Below are positions 1 through 6,689 of a DNA stretch of 9,787 nucleotides, in pieces. The position numbers were made by a program, and so were the translations under genes. Source of the DNA: Actinomycetes bacterium (GTDB lineage Bacteria; Actinomycetota; Actinomycetes; Propionibacteriales; Nocardioidaceae); contig JAEZKN010000264.1 of the NCBI GenBank assembly GCA_023415395.1, positions 1 to 9,787 of the forward strand. Direction: 5' to 3'. How positions within the stretch are numbered: position 1 is the first letter of the stretch; each line of letters begins with the position of its first letter. The notes under the pieces are model-generated. The model made no database searches. It was not told where the DNA came from and saw nothing but the letters and a program-made list of their open reading frames with translations.

Positions 1-1048
1 GCTCCACGGGTGGGACCGGGGCGAGGCCGGCCAGGGAGGCGGTGCGGAAGAAGTGGGCGTCGCCGGCGCGGCCCGCCCGGACGGCGGCCAGCACGTGGGC
101 GGCGCTGGCGGCCGCGCCCGTGGCGTCGGGGACCTCCACGTCGGCGCTCACGAACTGCAGGAGCGGGGCAGGGAGCTCGACGACGACCGAGTCGAGCCCG
201 TCCAGCGGGACCCGGCCGGCCAGCAACGCGGCGGCGACCCCCTGGAGCGGCCGTGCGCAGGGGAACGGCTTGGTCATGGTGGCGCGGACGCCGTCGCCGG
301 GAGCGGGCGGCTCGACCGTCCGCCACGAGGCGAGCGCGCGAGATCCCGGTCCGCTGACGTAGGTGGACGAGGCGTCGAGGCCGGCACCGGCCAGGAGCCC
401 GGCGCGCAGGCCGGCGACGGTGGCGTCGGCGGCGGCGAGGTAGTGGCCGGCGCCGAGGGCGTCGTCGGAGATCAGGCCGCCGGTGCGGGCCGCGGCGAGG
501 CCCAGCGCCGCGGCGTACCTCTCGTCGTCGAGGCCGAGCACGGAGGCGACCGCCGCCGCGGCGCCGACTGCTCCGAGCGTGGAGCTGGGCCACCAGCCGT
601 GGCGGTAGGCCTCGGCCCCGCCGAGCGACCGCCCGAGGAAGGTGAGGACGTCGTAGCCGGCGAGCACGGCGTCGACGAGGACGGCGCCGGTGGCGCCGAC
701 GTGCCGGGCGGCGTGGAGAGCGGCCGGGACGACGATGGCCGCGGGCACCGTGGCGGACACCGGCTCGATGCTGTCCAGCTCGTCGACGTGGCAGGACAGG
801 GCGTCGAGGCGCACCGCCTCCTCCAGCCCGACACCGGTGGCCGCGAAGGCGGCATGCGGGCCGGGGTCCAGCCAGGAGCCGGCCGCGGCCACCCGGGTGA
901 CCAGCGCGTGGGACGAGCCGAGCCGCATGCAGGCAACGGCGTCGACGACCTCGAGGGCGGCACGCTCGCGCAGCGCCGGCTCCGCCGACGCTGCGCGACG
1001 CGCGATCGCGACGAGGTCGCGGGCGGGTGACTCCTGTTCAGCAGCCAT
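1..1048 (-). CDS. MmgE/PrpD family protein, partial (C-terminus beyond left edge)
   Basis: About 349 residues are visible with no stop codon, and the frame is still open at position 1. Family members are usually about 450 residues, so roughly the last quarter is missing. The start is an ATG at 1048-1046, and the residues after it (LRERAALEVVDAVACMRLG) match the usual N-terminal helix of the family, so the N-terminus looks complete. Family-like segments are HVDELDSIEPVSATVPAAI, then GWWPSSTLGAVGAAAAVASV (W152, W153), then TKPFPCARPLQGV. MmgE/PrpD proteins include 2-methylcitrate dehydratase, cis-aconitate decarboxylase and iminodisuccinate epimerase, so dehydration, decarboxylation or isomerisation of a polycarboxylate-like substrate is possible. 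The actual substrate is not readable from the sequence. The start overlaps the end of the LLM oxidoreductase gene by 11 bp; GGAGG (minus strand, at 1063-1067) lies 14 nt upstream, which is rather far. It is the last visible gene of the catabolic operon. The family call is firm; the role is open. Confidence 0.85.
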   Translation of the reverse strand, partial: MAAEQESPARDLVAIARRAASAEPALRERAALEVVDAVACMRLGSSHALVTRVAAAGSWLDPGPHAAFAATGVGLEEAVRLDALSCHVDELDSIEPVSATVPAAIVVPAALHAARHVGATGAVLVDAVLAGYDVLTFLGRSLGGAEAYRHGWWPSSTLGAVGAAAAVASVLGLDDERYAAALGLAAARTGGLISDDALGAGHYLAAADATVAGLRAGLLAGAGLDASSTYVSGPGSRALASWRTVEPPAPGDGVRATMTKPFPCARPLQGVAAALLAGRVPLDGLDSVVVELPAPLLQFVSADVEVPDATGAAASAAHVLAAVRAGRAGDAHFFRTASLAGLAPVPPVE

Positions 1049-2096
1049 CGGAAGCCGGCGAGCCTCCGGAGGCGGTCTCGCGGAGGAGCGGGAGGACCTC
1101 GGTGGCGACGGCGTCCCGGAGGCGCTCGGGGAGGTCGTAGGAGCCGACGTGCTGCAGGAAGATCGACGTCGCGCCGAGCTCCTGGGCTCCACGCATCTTC
1201 TCCACGATCTCCTGGGCGTCGCCGAACAGCGCGAACGAGCGGGCGAAGGTGACGGCGTCCTCGTCGCTGACCCACTGCGAGCAGTGCTCGACGGCGAGGT
1301 CCCAGTCCTCGGCGTGCACCAGGTCGGGGTAGATCTCCGGCACGTGGGCCGGCACCTCGATCTCCAGCCCGACGCTGGCCAGGGCCGCCTGGCCGCCCAG
1401 CTGGGCCATGCCCGCGCAGATCGGTTTGAGGATGCGGGCGTCCCGCTCCACGTCGTCGGTGACCATCGCGTGCGCCGACACGATGATCTCGACCGAGGAC
1501 GCGTCGCGCCCCGCTGCCTCGGCGCCCTCGCGGACGAGTCCCACGGCGCGCGTGAGCAGGGACGTCGAGACGCCGCTCAGCAGGACGGCGCCGTCGGCGA
1601 TCTCCCCGGCGAGACGCAGGTTGCGCGGGCCGCTCGCGGCGACGAGCACCGGCACGTCGGCGTACGGGTCGCGCAGCCGGACGGTGGTGTCCCCGAAGGT
1701 CGCCTCGTCACCGGCGAGCAGGGCCCGGATCGCCGCGATGCCCTCGCGCAGCTCGCGGCCCGTGCTCGCGGAGAGCCCGACCGGCTCCACCGAGCTGTTG
1801 CCGACGCCCAGCCCCATCTTGAACCGGCCGCCTGCCGCTTCGCCCACGGTGCGGGCGAGGGAGGCGACGACGCTCGGGTGACGGGTGGCGACGTTGGTGA
1901 CCGCCGTCCCGAGCCCGATCCGGCTCGTCTGCTGGGCCGCGGCGAACAGCGTCATCCACGCGTCGCGCCAGAGCACCTGCGAGTCGGGCACGTAGACGTC
2001 GTCGAAGCCGGCGTCCTCCACCTCGGCGATGAACGTCGCGAGCTCGGCCACCGGGCGGCACGGCGGGACGCGCAGCCCGATCCGCAGGTCGCTCAC
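1038..2096 (-). CDS. LLM-class flavin/F420-dependent oxidoreductase (Mer-like)
   Basis: The protein has 352 residues from a GTG start at 2096-2094 that overlaps the hydrolase stop codon (GTGA). The frame continues upstream to 2345, but the extra sequence is Arg/Pro-rich shadow translation of the hydrolase gene, whereas IGLRVPP at residues 6-12 begins the typical first beta strand. Luciferase-like TIM-barrel signatures follow: AGFDDVYVPDS (29-39), RIGLGTAVTNVATRHP (59-74), GGRFKMGLGVGNSSVEPVGL (89-108) and ASGPRNLRLAGEIADGAVL (154-172). The last two resemble F420-dependent methylenetetrahydromethanopterin reductase and its actinobacterial relatives. Such enzymes use reduced F420 or FMN for hydride transfer, or act as monooxygenases. 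The cofactor cannot be decided here. It lies inside the meta-cleavage operon between the hydrolase and the MmgE/PrpD gene, so it probably acts on the same substrate or a side-chain product, but it is not a standard member of the pathway. Confidence 0.88.
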   Translation of the reverse strand: MSDLRIGLRVPPCRPVAELATFIAEVEDAGFDDVYVPDSQVLWRDAWMTLFAAAQQTSRIGLGTAVTNVATRHPSVVASLARTVGEAAGGRFKMGLGVGNSSVEPVGLSASTGRELREGIAAIRALLAGDEATFGDTTVRLRDPYADVPVLVAASGPRNLRLAGEIADGAVLLSGVSTSLLTRAVGLVREGAEAAGRDASSVEIIVSAHAMVTDDVERDARILKPICAGMAQLGGQAALASVGLEIEVPAHVPEIYPDLVHAEDWDLAVEHCSQWVSDEDAVTFARSFALFGDAQEIVEKMRGAQELGATSIFLQHVGSYDLPERLRDAVATEVLPLLRETASGGSPASDGC

Positions 2097-2941
2097 GCGT
2101 GCGCCGCCAGGAATGCGAGGGTCTCCTTGTTGAACCGGTCGGCGTGCTCGTGCTGGGGCCAGTGGCCGCACTCGGGGTAGATCGCGAGCTCGGAGCCGGG
2201 GATGGCCGCGCTCATCGCGCGGGCCTCCGGGACGTCGCCGAAGGGGTTCTCGGCGCCCCACACCACGCGGGTCGGCGCCGTGATGCGGCCCATCTGCTCG
2301 GCGGTGAGGAGGTCCTCGGTGCGGTTCTCCATCTCCTGGAGGCACAGCAGGTGGTCGATGTTCTCGACGAAGGTCGCCCGGTGGTAGATCGTGTGGCGCA
2401 CGTCGACGAGCTCGTCGGTGACGTTGACCGGGTCGTGCATCAGCAGCTCGAGCCGGCTCCGGGTGAGCTCACGGTCGTCGGTGGTGACCGCGCGGCGGGT
2501 GCTGTTCTTGATCCGCTCCATCACCTCGGGGTTGGCCACGGTGCCGCCGGCCGCGACGAGGGCGAGGGTGCGCACCCGCTCGGGGCGGTCGGCGGCCAGC
2601 CGGCCGGCGACCCAGCCGCCGAGCGACTCGCCGATGAAGTGGGCGGACTCGATGCCGCGCGCGTCCATGTAGTCCACGACGTGCTGGACGTAGCCCGGGA
2701 TCCGGTAGGGGACGCCGGGGCTGTCGGTGTAGCCGTGCCCCATCATGTCGATGGCGTGGCAGTCGTAGTCCGCGGACAGCACCGCGACGTTGCGGACGAA
2801 CGCTTCGAGGTGGCCGCTGGTGCCGTGCAGCATGATGATCGGCTCGCCCGACCCGGCGCGCAGCGCGCGGGTGCGCAGGCCGCCGGCGTCGACGTAGTCG
2901 ACGGAGTACGGCACGTCGGCGAGATCGGTCCAGAGGGTCAT
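2093..2941 (-). CDS. Alpha/beta hydrolase, meta-cleavage product hydrolase type
   Basis: The protein has 282 residues, close to the usual size of C-C bond hydrolases such as MhpC (about 288). The ATG at 2941-2939 is preceded by AGGAG (minus strand, 2950-2954) with 8-nt spacing. Fold markers are the oxyanion-side HGTSGH (39-44), AIDMMGHGYTDSP (63-75), the nucleophile elbow GESLGG with Ser106, and a C-terminal CGHWPQHEH with His260. The usual catalytic Asp position, about 28 residues before the His in MhpC, reads Asn232 (WGAENPFGD), with Glu231 and Asp236 nearby. Directly after the ring-cleavage dioxygenase gene, the likely reaction is hydrolysis of the 2-hydroxy-6-oxo-dienoate ring-fission product to 2-hydroxypenta-2,4-dienoate plus an acid set by the aromatic side chain. 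The 25-bp gap before it is the only non-overlapping junction in the operon. An esterase or epoxide hydrolase is the alternative, but the context argues for C-C hydrolysis. Confidence 0.87.
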   Translation of the reverse strand: MTLWTDLADVPYSVDYVDAGGLRTRALRAGSGEPIIMLHGTSGHLEAFVRNVAVLSADYDCHAIDMMGHGYTDSPGVPYRIPGYVQHVVDYMDARGIESAHFIGESLGGWVAGRLAADRPERVRTLALVAAGGTVANPEVMERIKNSTRRAVTTDDRELTRSRLELLMHDPVNVTDELVDVRHTIYHRATFVENIDHLLCLQEMENRTEDLLTAEQMGRITAPTRVVWGAENPFGDVPEARAMSAAIPGSELAIYPECGHWPQHEHADRFNKETLAFLAAHA

Positions 2942-2966
2942 TGCGGTTGCTCCTAGCGTCAGGGGT

Positions 2967-3896
2967 TCAGGCGGGCTCGACGACGGCGACACCCATGCCG
3001 GTGAGCCACTCGTCGATGGGGGCGTAGGCGAGCGTGCGGCCGCGGCCGCGGACGGCGGCGGCCATGGCGATCCAGGAGCGGATCTCCTGGGCGCCGTTGC
3101 CGGCGACCTTCTCCAGCTCGTCGGTGGTGAGCGCGAGGGTCCGGGAGAGGTCACCGGCCTCGAGCTGGGCGAGGAAGTCCTCGTCGAAGGCGGGGTTGAT
3201 GTCGGGCGTCGCGGCGCGGATGATCTGGCGCCGGCGCACCTCGAACTCCTTCCACTGCTCGCGACCGTTGAGCCAGGCCTCGACGAGGAACCGGTCGTCC
3301 TCGGAGAGGGCCTCGGCCCAGTCCGGCCACGGGAGCCGGTGGGACAGGCCGCCGGAGGCGATCACGGCCACGCGCTTGCCGGCCCCGTCGGACTCGATGA
3401 CCCGGCGCACGGTCTCGCCGATCGCCTGGGCCCGGGTGAGCGGGATGAGCGGCGGCGCGAACATGTTGAGCACCACCGGCACGATCGGGACCTCGAGGTC
3501 CGGGACCAGGTGCTGCAGGCTGTGGGTGATGCCGTGGTCGACGGTCAGCCGGAGCGAGAACGCCGGGTCGAAGCCGTCGTCGATCAGCCCGTCGACGAGC
3601 GCCTTGGCGAGCTCGGTGTCGACCGGGAGCGGGCCCGCGGGCGTGTTCGCCTCGCCCGCGCCGTTGACCTCGGCCACGCCGACGGTGATGGACGGCATCA
3701 GGTCGAGGAAGAGCCCGCGGAAGTGGTTGGAGCCGATGACCACGATCGCGTCGGGACGCTGCTCGGCGAGGAAGTCCCGCGCCGCGTGCAGGCCGTCGCG
3801 GAAGCGGTGCGCCTCCTCGAGGTGGTCCACCTCGGCCCAATGGGTGTTCATCAACGTGCTGTGCGAGGCGGCGACGCCTGCCACGACAGTGCTCAT
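2967..3896 (-). CDS. Class III extradiol ring-cleavage dioxygenase, MhpB-like (LigB fold)
   Basis: The protein has 309 residues, against about 314 for E. coli MhpB (2,3-dihydroxyphenylpropionate 1,2-dioxygenase). The ATG at 3896 overlaps the aldolase stop by 4 bp and has AGGAG (minus strand, 3905-3909) 8 nt upstream. Collinear matches to MhpB run along the whole chain: ASHS (His12), SNHFRGLFLDLMPS (His58), VDHGITHSLQHL (His121), VPIVPVVLN (136-144), GGLSHRLPWPDW (His186), DEDF, and a C-terminal IDEWLTGMG. His121 and His186 align with MhpB His115 and His179, the conserved active-site histidines. The family uses non-haem Fe(II) to open catechols next to the two hydroxyls, giving 2-hydroxy-6-oxo-dienoates. 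With the hydrolase and the complete lower pathway beside it, the role in aromatic catabolism is secure. The side chain of the catechol (propionate, cinnamate or other) cannot be read from the sequence, so no gene symbol is assigned. Confidence 0.92.
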   Translation of the reverse strand: MSTVVAGVAASHSTLMNTHWAEVDHLEEAHRFRDGLHAARDFLAEQRPDAIVVIGSNHFRGLFLDLMPSITVGVAEVNGAGEANTPAGPLPVDTELAKALVDGLIDDGFDPAFSLRLTVDHGITHSLQHLVPDLEVPIVPVVLNMFAPPLIPLTRAQAIGETVRRVIESDGAGKRVAVIASGGLSHRLPWPDWAEALSEDDRFLVEAWLNGREQWKEFEVRRRQIIRAATPDINPAFDEDFLAQLEAGDLSRTLALTTDELEKVAGNGAQEIRSWIAMAAAVRGRGRTLAYAPIDEWLTGMGVAVVEPA

Positions 3897-4954
3897 GCGC
3901 TCAGCTCCTGGTCGGTCTGGTCGGTCTGGGGGAGGGAGGTGCGGTCCTTGAGGTGCTCCAGCGCGATGTCGACGATCATGTCCTCCTGACCGCCCACCAG
4001 CCGGCGCCGGCCGACCTCCTTCAAGAGCGTGCGGGCGTCGACGCCGTACCGCTCCGCGGCCGCCTCGGCGTGCCGCAGGAAGCTGGAGTAGGCACCGGCG
4101 TGGCCCAGCGAGAGCGTCTCGCGGTCGACCCGCACCGGGCGGTCCTGCAACGGGCGCACGAGGTCGTCGGCGGCGTCCATCAGGGCGTCCAGGTCGGTGC
4201 CGTGGTCCCAGCCCATCAGGTCGCACACCGCGACGAAGGCCTCGATCGGGCAGTTGCCGGCCCCCGCGCCCTGGCCGGCCAGCGACGCGTCGACCCGCAC
4301 CACGCCGGACTCGACCGCGACGACGGTGTTGGCCACGCCGAGGGCCAGGTTGTGGTGGGCGTGGATGCCGATCTCGGTGGCGGGGTCGAGCACGTCGCGG
4401 TAGGCCCGGACCCGGTCCCGCACGCCGTCCATCGTCAGGTGGCCGCCGGAGTCGGTGATGTAGACGCACCCGGCGCCGGCCGCCTCCATGACCCGCGCCT
4501 GCTGGGCGAGCGGGCCGGGCTCGGACATGTGCGACATCATCAGGAAGCCGGCGACGTCGAACCCGATCTCGCGGGCGGCCTCGATGTGCTGGATCGCGAT
4601 GTCGGCCTCGGTGCAGTGGGTGGCGATGCGCACGGACCGGGCGCCCGCGGACCACGCGTCGCGCAGGTCGTGCACGGTGCCGATGCCCGGCAGCAGGAGG
4701 ACGGTGAGGGTCGCCCGCTGGAGCACCTCGGCCGCGGCCTCGATCCACTCCAGGTCCGAGTGCGCGCCGGCGCCGTAGTTGACGCTGCCTCCGGCGAGGC
4801 CGTCGCCGTGGGTCACCTCGACCGCGGCGACGCCCGCCGCGTCGAGGGCCGCCGCGATCGCGCGCACCTGGTCGGTCGTGTACTGGTGGCGGACGGCGTG
4901 CATGCCGTCGCGCAGCGTGACGTCCTGCAGGTAGATGCGGGGGGAGCCGGTCAT
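3893..4954 (-). CDS. mhpE: 4-hydroxy-2-oxovalerate aldolase
   Basis: The protein has 353 residues, the normal length for the DmpG/BphI/MhpE/HsaF family. It splits 4-hydroxy-2-oxovalerate into pyruvate and acetaldehyde and passes the aldehyde to its partner dehydrogenase. Catalytic residues known in DmpG are present with an offset of two: Arg15 and Asp16 in VTLRDGMH, His19, metal ligands His198 and His200 in GIHAHHN with Asp16, and Tyr289 in GAYSSFLRH. Other family signatures are VEVTHGDGL (45-53), FLMMSHM and QGAGAGNCPIE. The ATG at 4954 overlaps the dehydrogenase stop (ATGA) and has GGAGG (minus strand, 4962-4966) 7 nt upstream. The C-terminal tail contains QTDQTDQ, encoded by an exact 9-bp tandem duplication (3910-3927). 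Channelling between this enzyme and the neighbouring dehydrogenase is established for the family. HsaF or DmpG would be equally valid names. Confidence 0.96.
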   Translation of the reverse strand: MTGSPRIYLQDVTLRDGMHAVRHQYTTDQVRAIAAALDAAGVAAVEVTHGDGLAGGSVNYGAGAHSDLEWIEAAAEVLQRATLTVLLLPGIGTVHDLRDAWSAGARSVRIATHCTEADIAIQHIEAAREIGFDVAGFLMMSHMSEPGPLAQQARVMEAAGAGCVYITDSGGHLTMDGVRDRVRAYRDVLDPATEIGIHAHHNLALGVANTVVAVESGVVRVDASLAGQGAGAGNCPIEAFVAVCDLMGWDHGTDLDALMDAADDLVRPLQDRPVRVDRETLSLGHAGAYSSFLRHAEAAAERYGVDARTLLKEVGRRRLVGGQEDMIVDIALEHLKDRTSLPQTDQTDQELSA

Positions 4955-5895
4955 GCGGGGACCTCCAGGCGCTCGGGGACGACCAGCGACTCACCCACGC
5001 GGAGGGCGGCGGCCGTCATGATGTCGAGGTTGCCGGCGTACTCCGGCAGGTAGTCGCCCGCGCCCGCCACCTCGAGGAAGACCGAGACGAGCGAGACGTC
5101 GTCGCGGCCGTGGGCGTCGGCGAGGCGGAGCAGCGGGTCGTCGGCGGCGAGGAGCCGCTGCTGCACGGCCTGCTTGACCTGGTAGCCGCGGACGTACTCC
5201 TGGACCCGCTCGGCCATGGCGAGCACCGAGCGCTCGACCTCGGCGGGCTCGCCGCCGGCGACCAGGCAGTAGACGGTGTCGCGCATGATCATCGGCGGCT
5301 CGGCCGGGTTGAGGACGATCACGGCCTTGCCCCGGGCGGCCCCGCCGACGTCGACGATCGCCCGGCTGGTGGTCTCGGTGAACTCGTCGATGTTGGCGCG
5401 CGTCCCGGGCCCGGCGGACCGGGACGAGATCGAGGCGACGATCTCGGCGTACAGGACGGGCGCGACCTGGCCGACGGCGGCGACGACGGGGATGGTCGCC
5501 TGTCCGCCGCAGGTCACCATGTTCACGTTGCGCACCCCGGTCAGGCCGGCCAGGTTCACCGGCGGCACGACGAGGGGGCCGACGGCGGCCGGCGTCAGGT
5601 CGACGACCGGCACACCGGTCGGCTCCAGCAGCGACCAGTTGTGGAGGTGCGCCCGGGCGGAGGTGGCGTCGAAGACCACCGCGATGTCGGAGAAGCCGGG
5701 CATCGCGAGCAGTCCGTCGATGCCGTCGTCGATGGCGGGGATCCCCATCCGGCGGGCCCGTGCGAGGCCGTCGGACTCCGGGTCGATGCCGACCAGCGCG
5801 CCCATCTCGAGGACGTCGGAGCGGCGGATGACCTTCATCATCAGGTCGGTCCCGATGTTGCCGGGACCGATGATCGCGACCTTGTGCTTGCTCAT
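4951..5895 (-). CDS. mhpF: Acetaldehyde dehydrogenase (acylating), aldolase partner
   Basis: The protein has 314 residues, the usual size of the DmpF/BphJ/MhpF family. It oxidises acetaldehyde from the aldolase to acetyl-CoA with NAD+ and CoA. The N-terminal Rossmann motif is IIGPGNIGTDL (8-18). The catalytic cysteine is Cys129 in MVTCGGQATIP, followed by the family segment SISSRSAGPGTRANIDEFT. The region VLNPAEPPMIMRDTVYC is also typical. The ATG at 5895 overlaps the hydratase stop by 4 bp, with AGAGGG (minus strand, 5903-5908) 7 nt upstream. The gene order dehydrogenase then aldolase with overlapping ends is typical of meta-cleavage operons and fits co-assembly of the two-enzyme complex. 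It is assigned to aromatic catabolism rather than general acetaldehyde metabolism because of this pairing. Confidence 0.96.
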   Translation of the reverse strand: MSKHKVAIIGPGNIGTDLMMKVIRRSDVLEMGALVGIDPESDGLARARRMGIPAIDDGIDGLLAMPGFSDIAVVFDATSARAHLHNWSLLEPTGVPVVDLTPAAVGPLVVPPVNLAGLTGVRNVNMVTCGGQATIPVVAAVGQVAPVLYAEIVASISSRSAGPGTRANIDEFTETTSRAIVDVGGAARGKAVIVLNPAEPPMIMRDTVYCLVAGGEPAEVERSVLAMAERVQEYVRGYQVKQAVQQRLLAADDPLLRLADAHGRDDVSLVSVFLEVAGAGDYLPEYAGNLDIMTAAALRVGESLVVPERLEVPA

Positions 5896-6689
5896 GCCTC
5901 TGCCCTCTCGAACTCGACCGCTACCTCGCTGGTGCGGTCGCCATGGCGGAACGAGGCGACGTAGCGCGTGCCCGGGAGGGCGTCGACCATCGGGCCCAGG
6001 GCGCCGCTGAGGACGACCTCGCCGGCGCGCAGCGGCGTCCCGAGGGCGGCCAGGGTGCGGGCGACCCAGCCGAGCGCGACCAGAGGGCTGCCCAGGCAGG
6101 CGGCACCGGTGCCGGAGGAGACCACCGTGCCGTCGGAGGACATCTCGACCGTGACGTCGCGCAGGACGTCGGCGTCGAGGCGGACCTCGTCCTCGCCGAG
6201 GACGAACAGCCCGCTCGAGGCGTTGTCGGCGATGGTGTCGGTGATCGTGATGTCCCAGCCCGCGACCCGGCTGTCCACGACCTCGATGGCCGGGACGGCC
6301 CGGTCGAGGTAGGGGAGCAGCTCGGCCGGGTCCTCGGGGACGTCGGTGAGGTCGCGCCCCAGGACGAAGGCGATCTCCGCCTCGACCCGCGGCTGCAGGA
6401 CCCGGCGGGCGGCGACCGGACCGTCCACGACCATCGACGCCAACAGCGTGCCGAAGTCGGGCTGGTCGACGCCGAGCTGGGCCTGCACGGCCGGCGCGGT
6501 CAGTCCGATCTTGCGGCCGACGATGCGGTCCCCGTCCGAGAGGCGGCGTTCCACCACCTGCTGCTGGACGGCGTAGGCAGCGGCCAGGTCCTGAGTGCCG
6601 ATGAGGTCGCGGACCGGTGTCGTGGCGACGCCGCTGCTCGCGGCCTCCCACAACCGATCGGCGGCGTCGGCCACGTTTCGCTCGTTCAT
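5892..6689 (-). CDS. mhpD: 2-hydroxypenta-2,4-dienoate (2-keto-4-pentenoate) hydratase
   Basis: The protein has 265 residues, near the usual 260-270. It adds water to 2-hydroxypenta-2,4-dienoate to give 4-hydroxy-2-oxovalerate. Markers are GRKIGLTAPAVQAQLGV (58-74, with Lys60), the metal-binding pair Glu103 and Glu105 in RVEAEIAFVLG, Glu136 in PAIEVVDSR, and DNASSG (155-160). These glutamates correspond to the Mg/Mn ligands of MhpD with an offset of three. The open frame extends upstream to 6920, but that part is shadow of the regulator gene. The ATG at 6689 is chosen because the N-terminal helix begins there and it overlaps the IclR stop codon as ATGA. The nearest purine-rich stretch (GAGGAT, minus strand, ending 18 nt upstream) is too far for a normal ribosome site, so translation probably depends on coupling to the regulator gene. 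Confidence 0.94.
   Translation of the reverse strand: MNERNVADAADRLWEAASSGVATTPVRDLIGTQDLAAAYAVQQQVVERRLSDGDRIVGRKIGLTAPAVQAQLGVDQPDFGTLLASMVVDGPVAARRVLQPRVEAEIAFVLGRDLTDVPEDPAELLPYLDRAVPAIEVVDSRVAGWDITITDTIADNASSGLFVLGEDEVRLDADVLRDVTVEMSSDGTVVSSGTGAACLGSPLVALGWVARTLAALGTPLRAGEVVLSGALGPMVDALPGTRYVASFRHGDRTSEVAVEFERAEA

Noticed and set aside
53..1030. Long plus-strand open frame of about 325 codons opposite the MmgE/PrpD gene, plus other long antisense frames across 1-6700
   Set aside because: Their translations are Arg/Gly/Ala/Pro-rich with no recognisable domain, and they mirror real minus-strand genes; this is usual in GC-rich DNA with biased third positions.
472..1275. Minus-strand open frame of 267 codons overlapping the MmgE/PrpD and LLM genes
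   Set aside because: It is a shifted frame of the two real genes, with low-complexity Arg/Pro/Ser composition and no family motif.
2097..2345. N-terminal extension of the LLM oxidoreductase to an upstream ATG at 2345
   Set aside because: The extra 83 residues are out-of-frame shadow of the hydrolase gene; the protein fold begins at the GTG at 2096.
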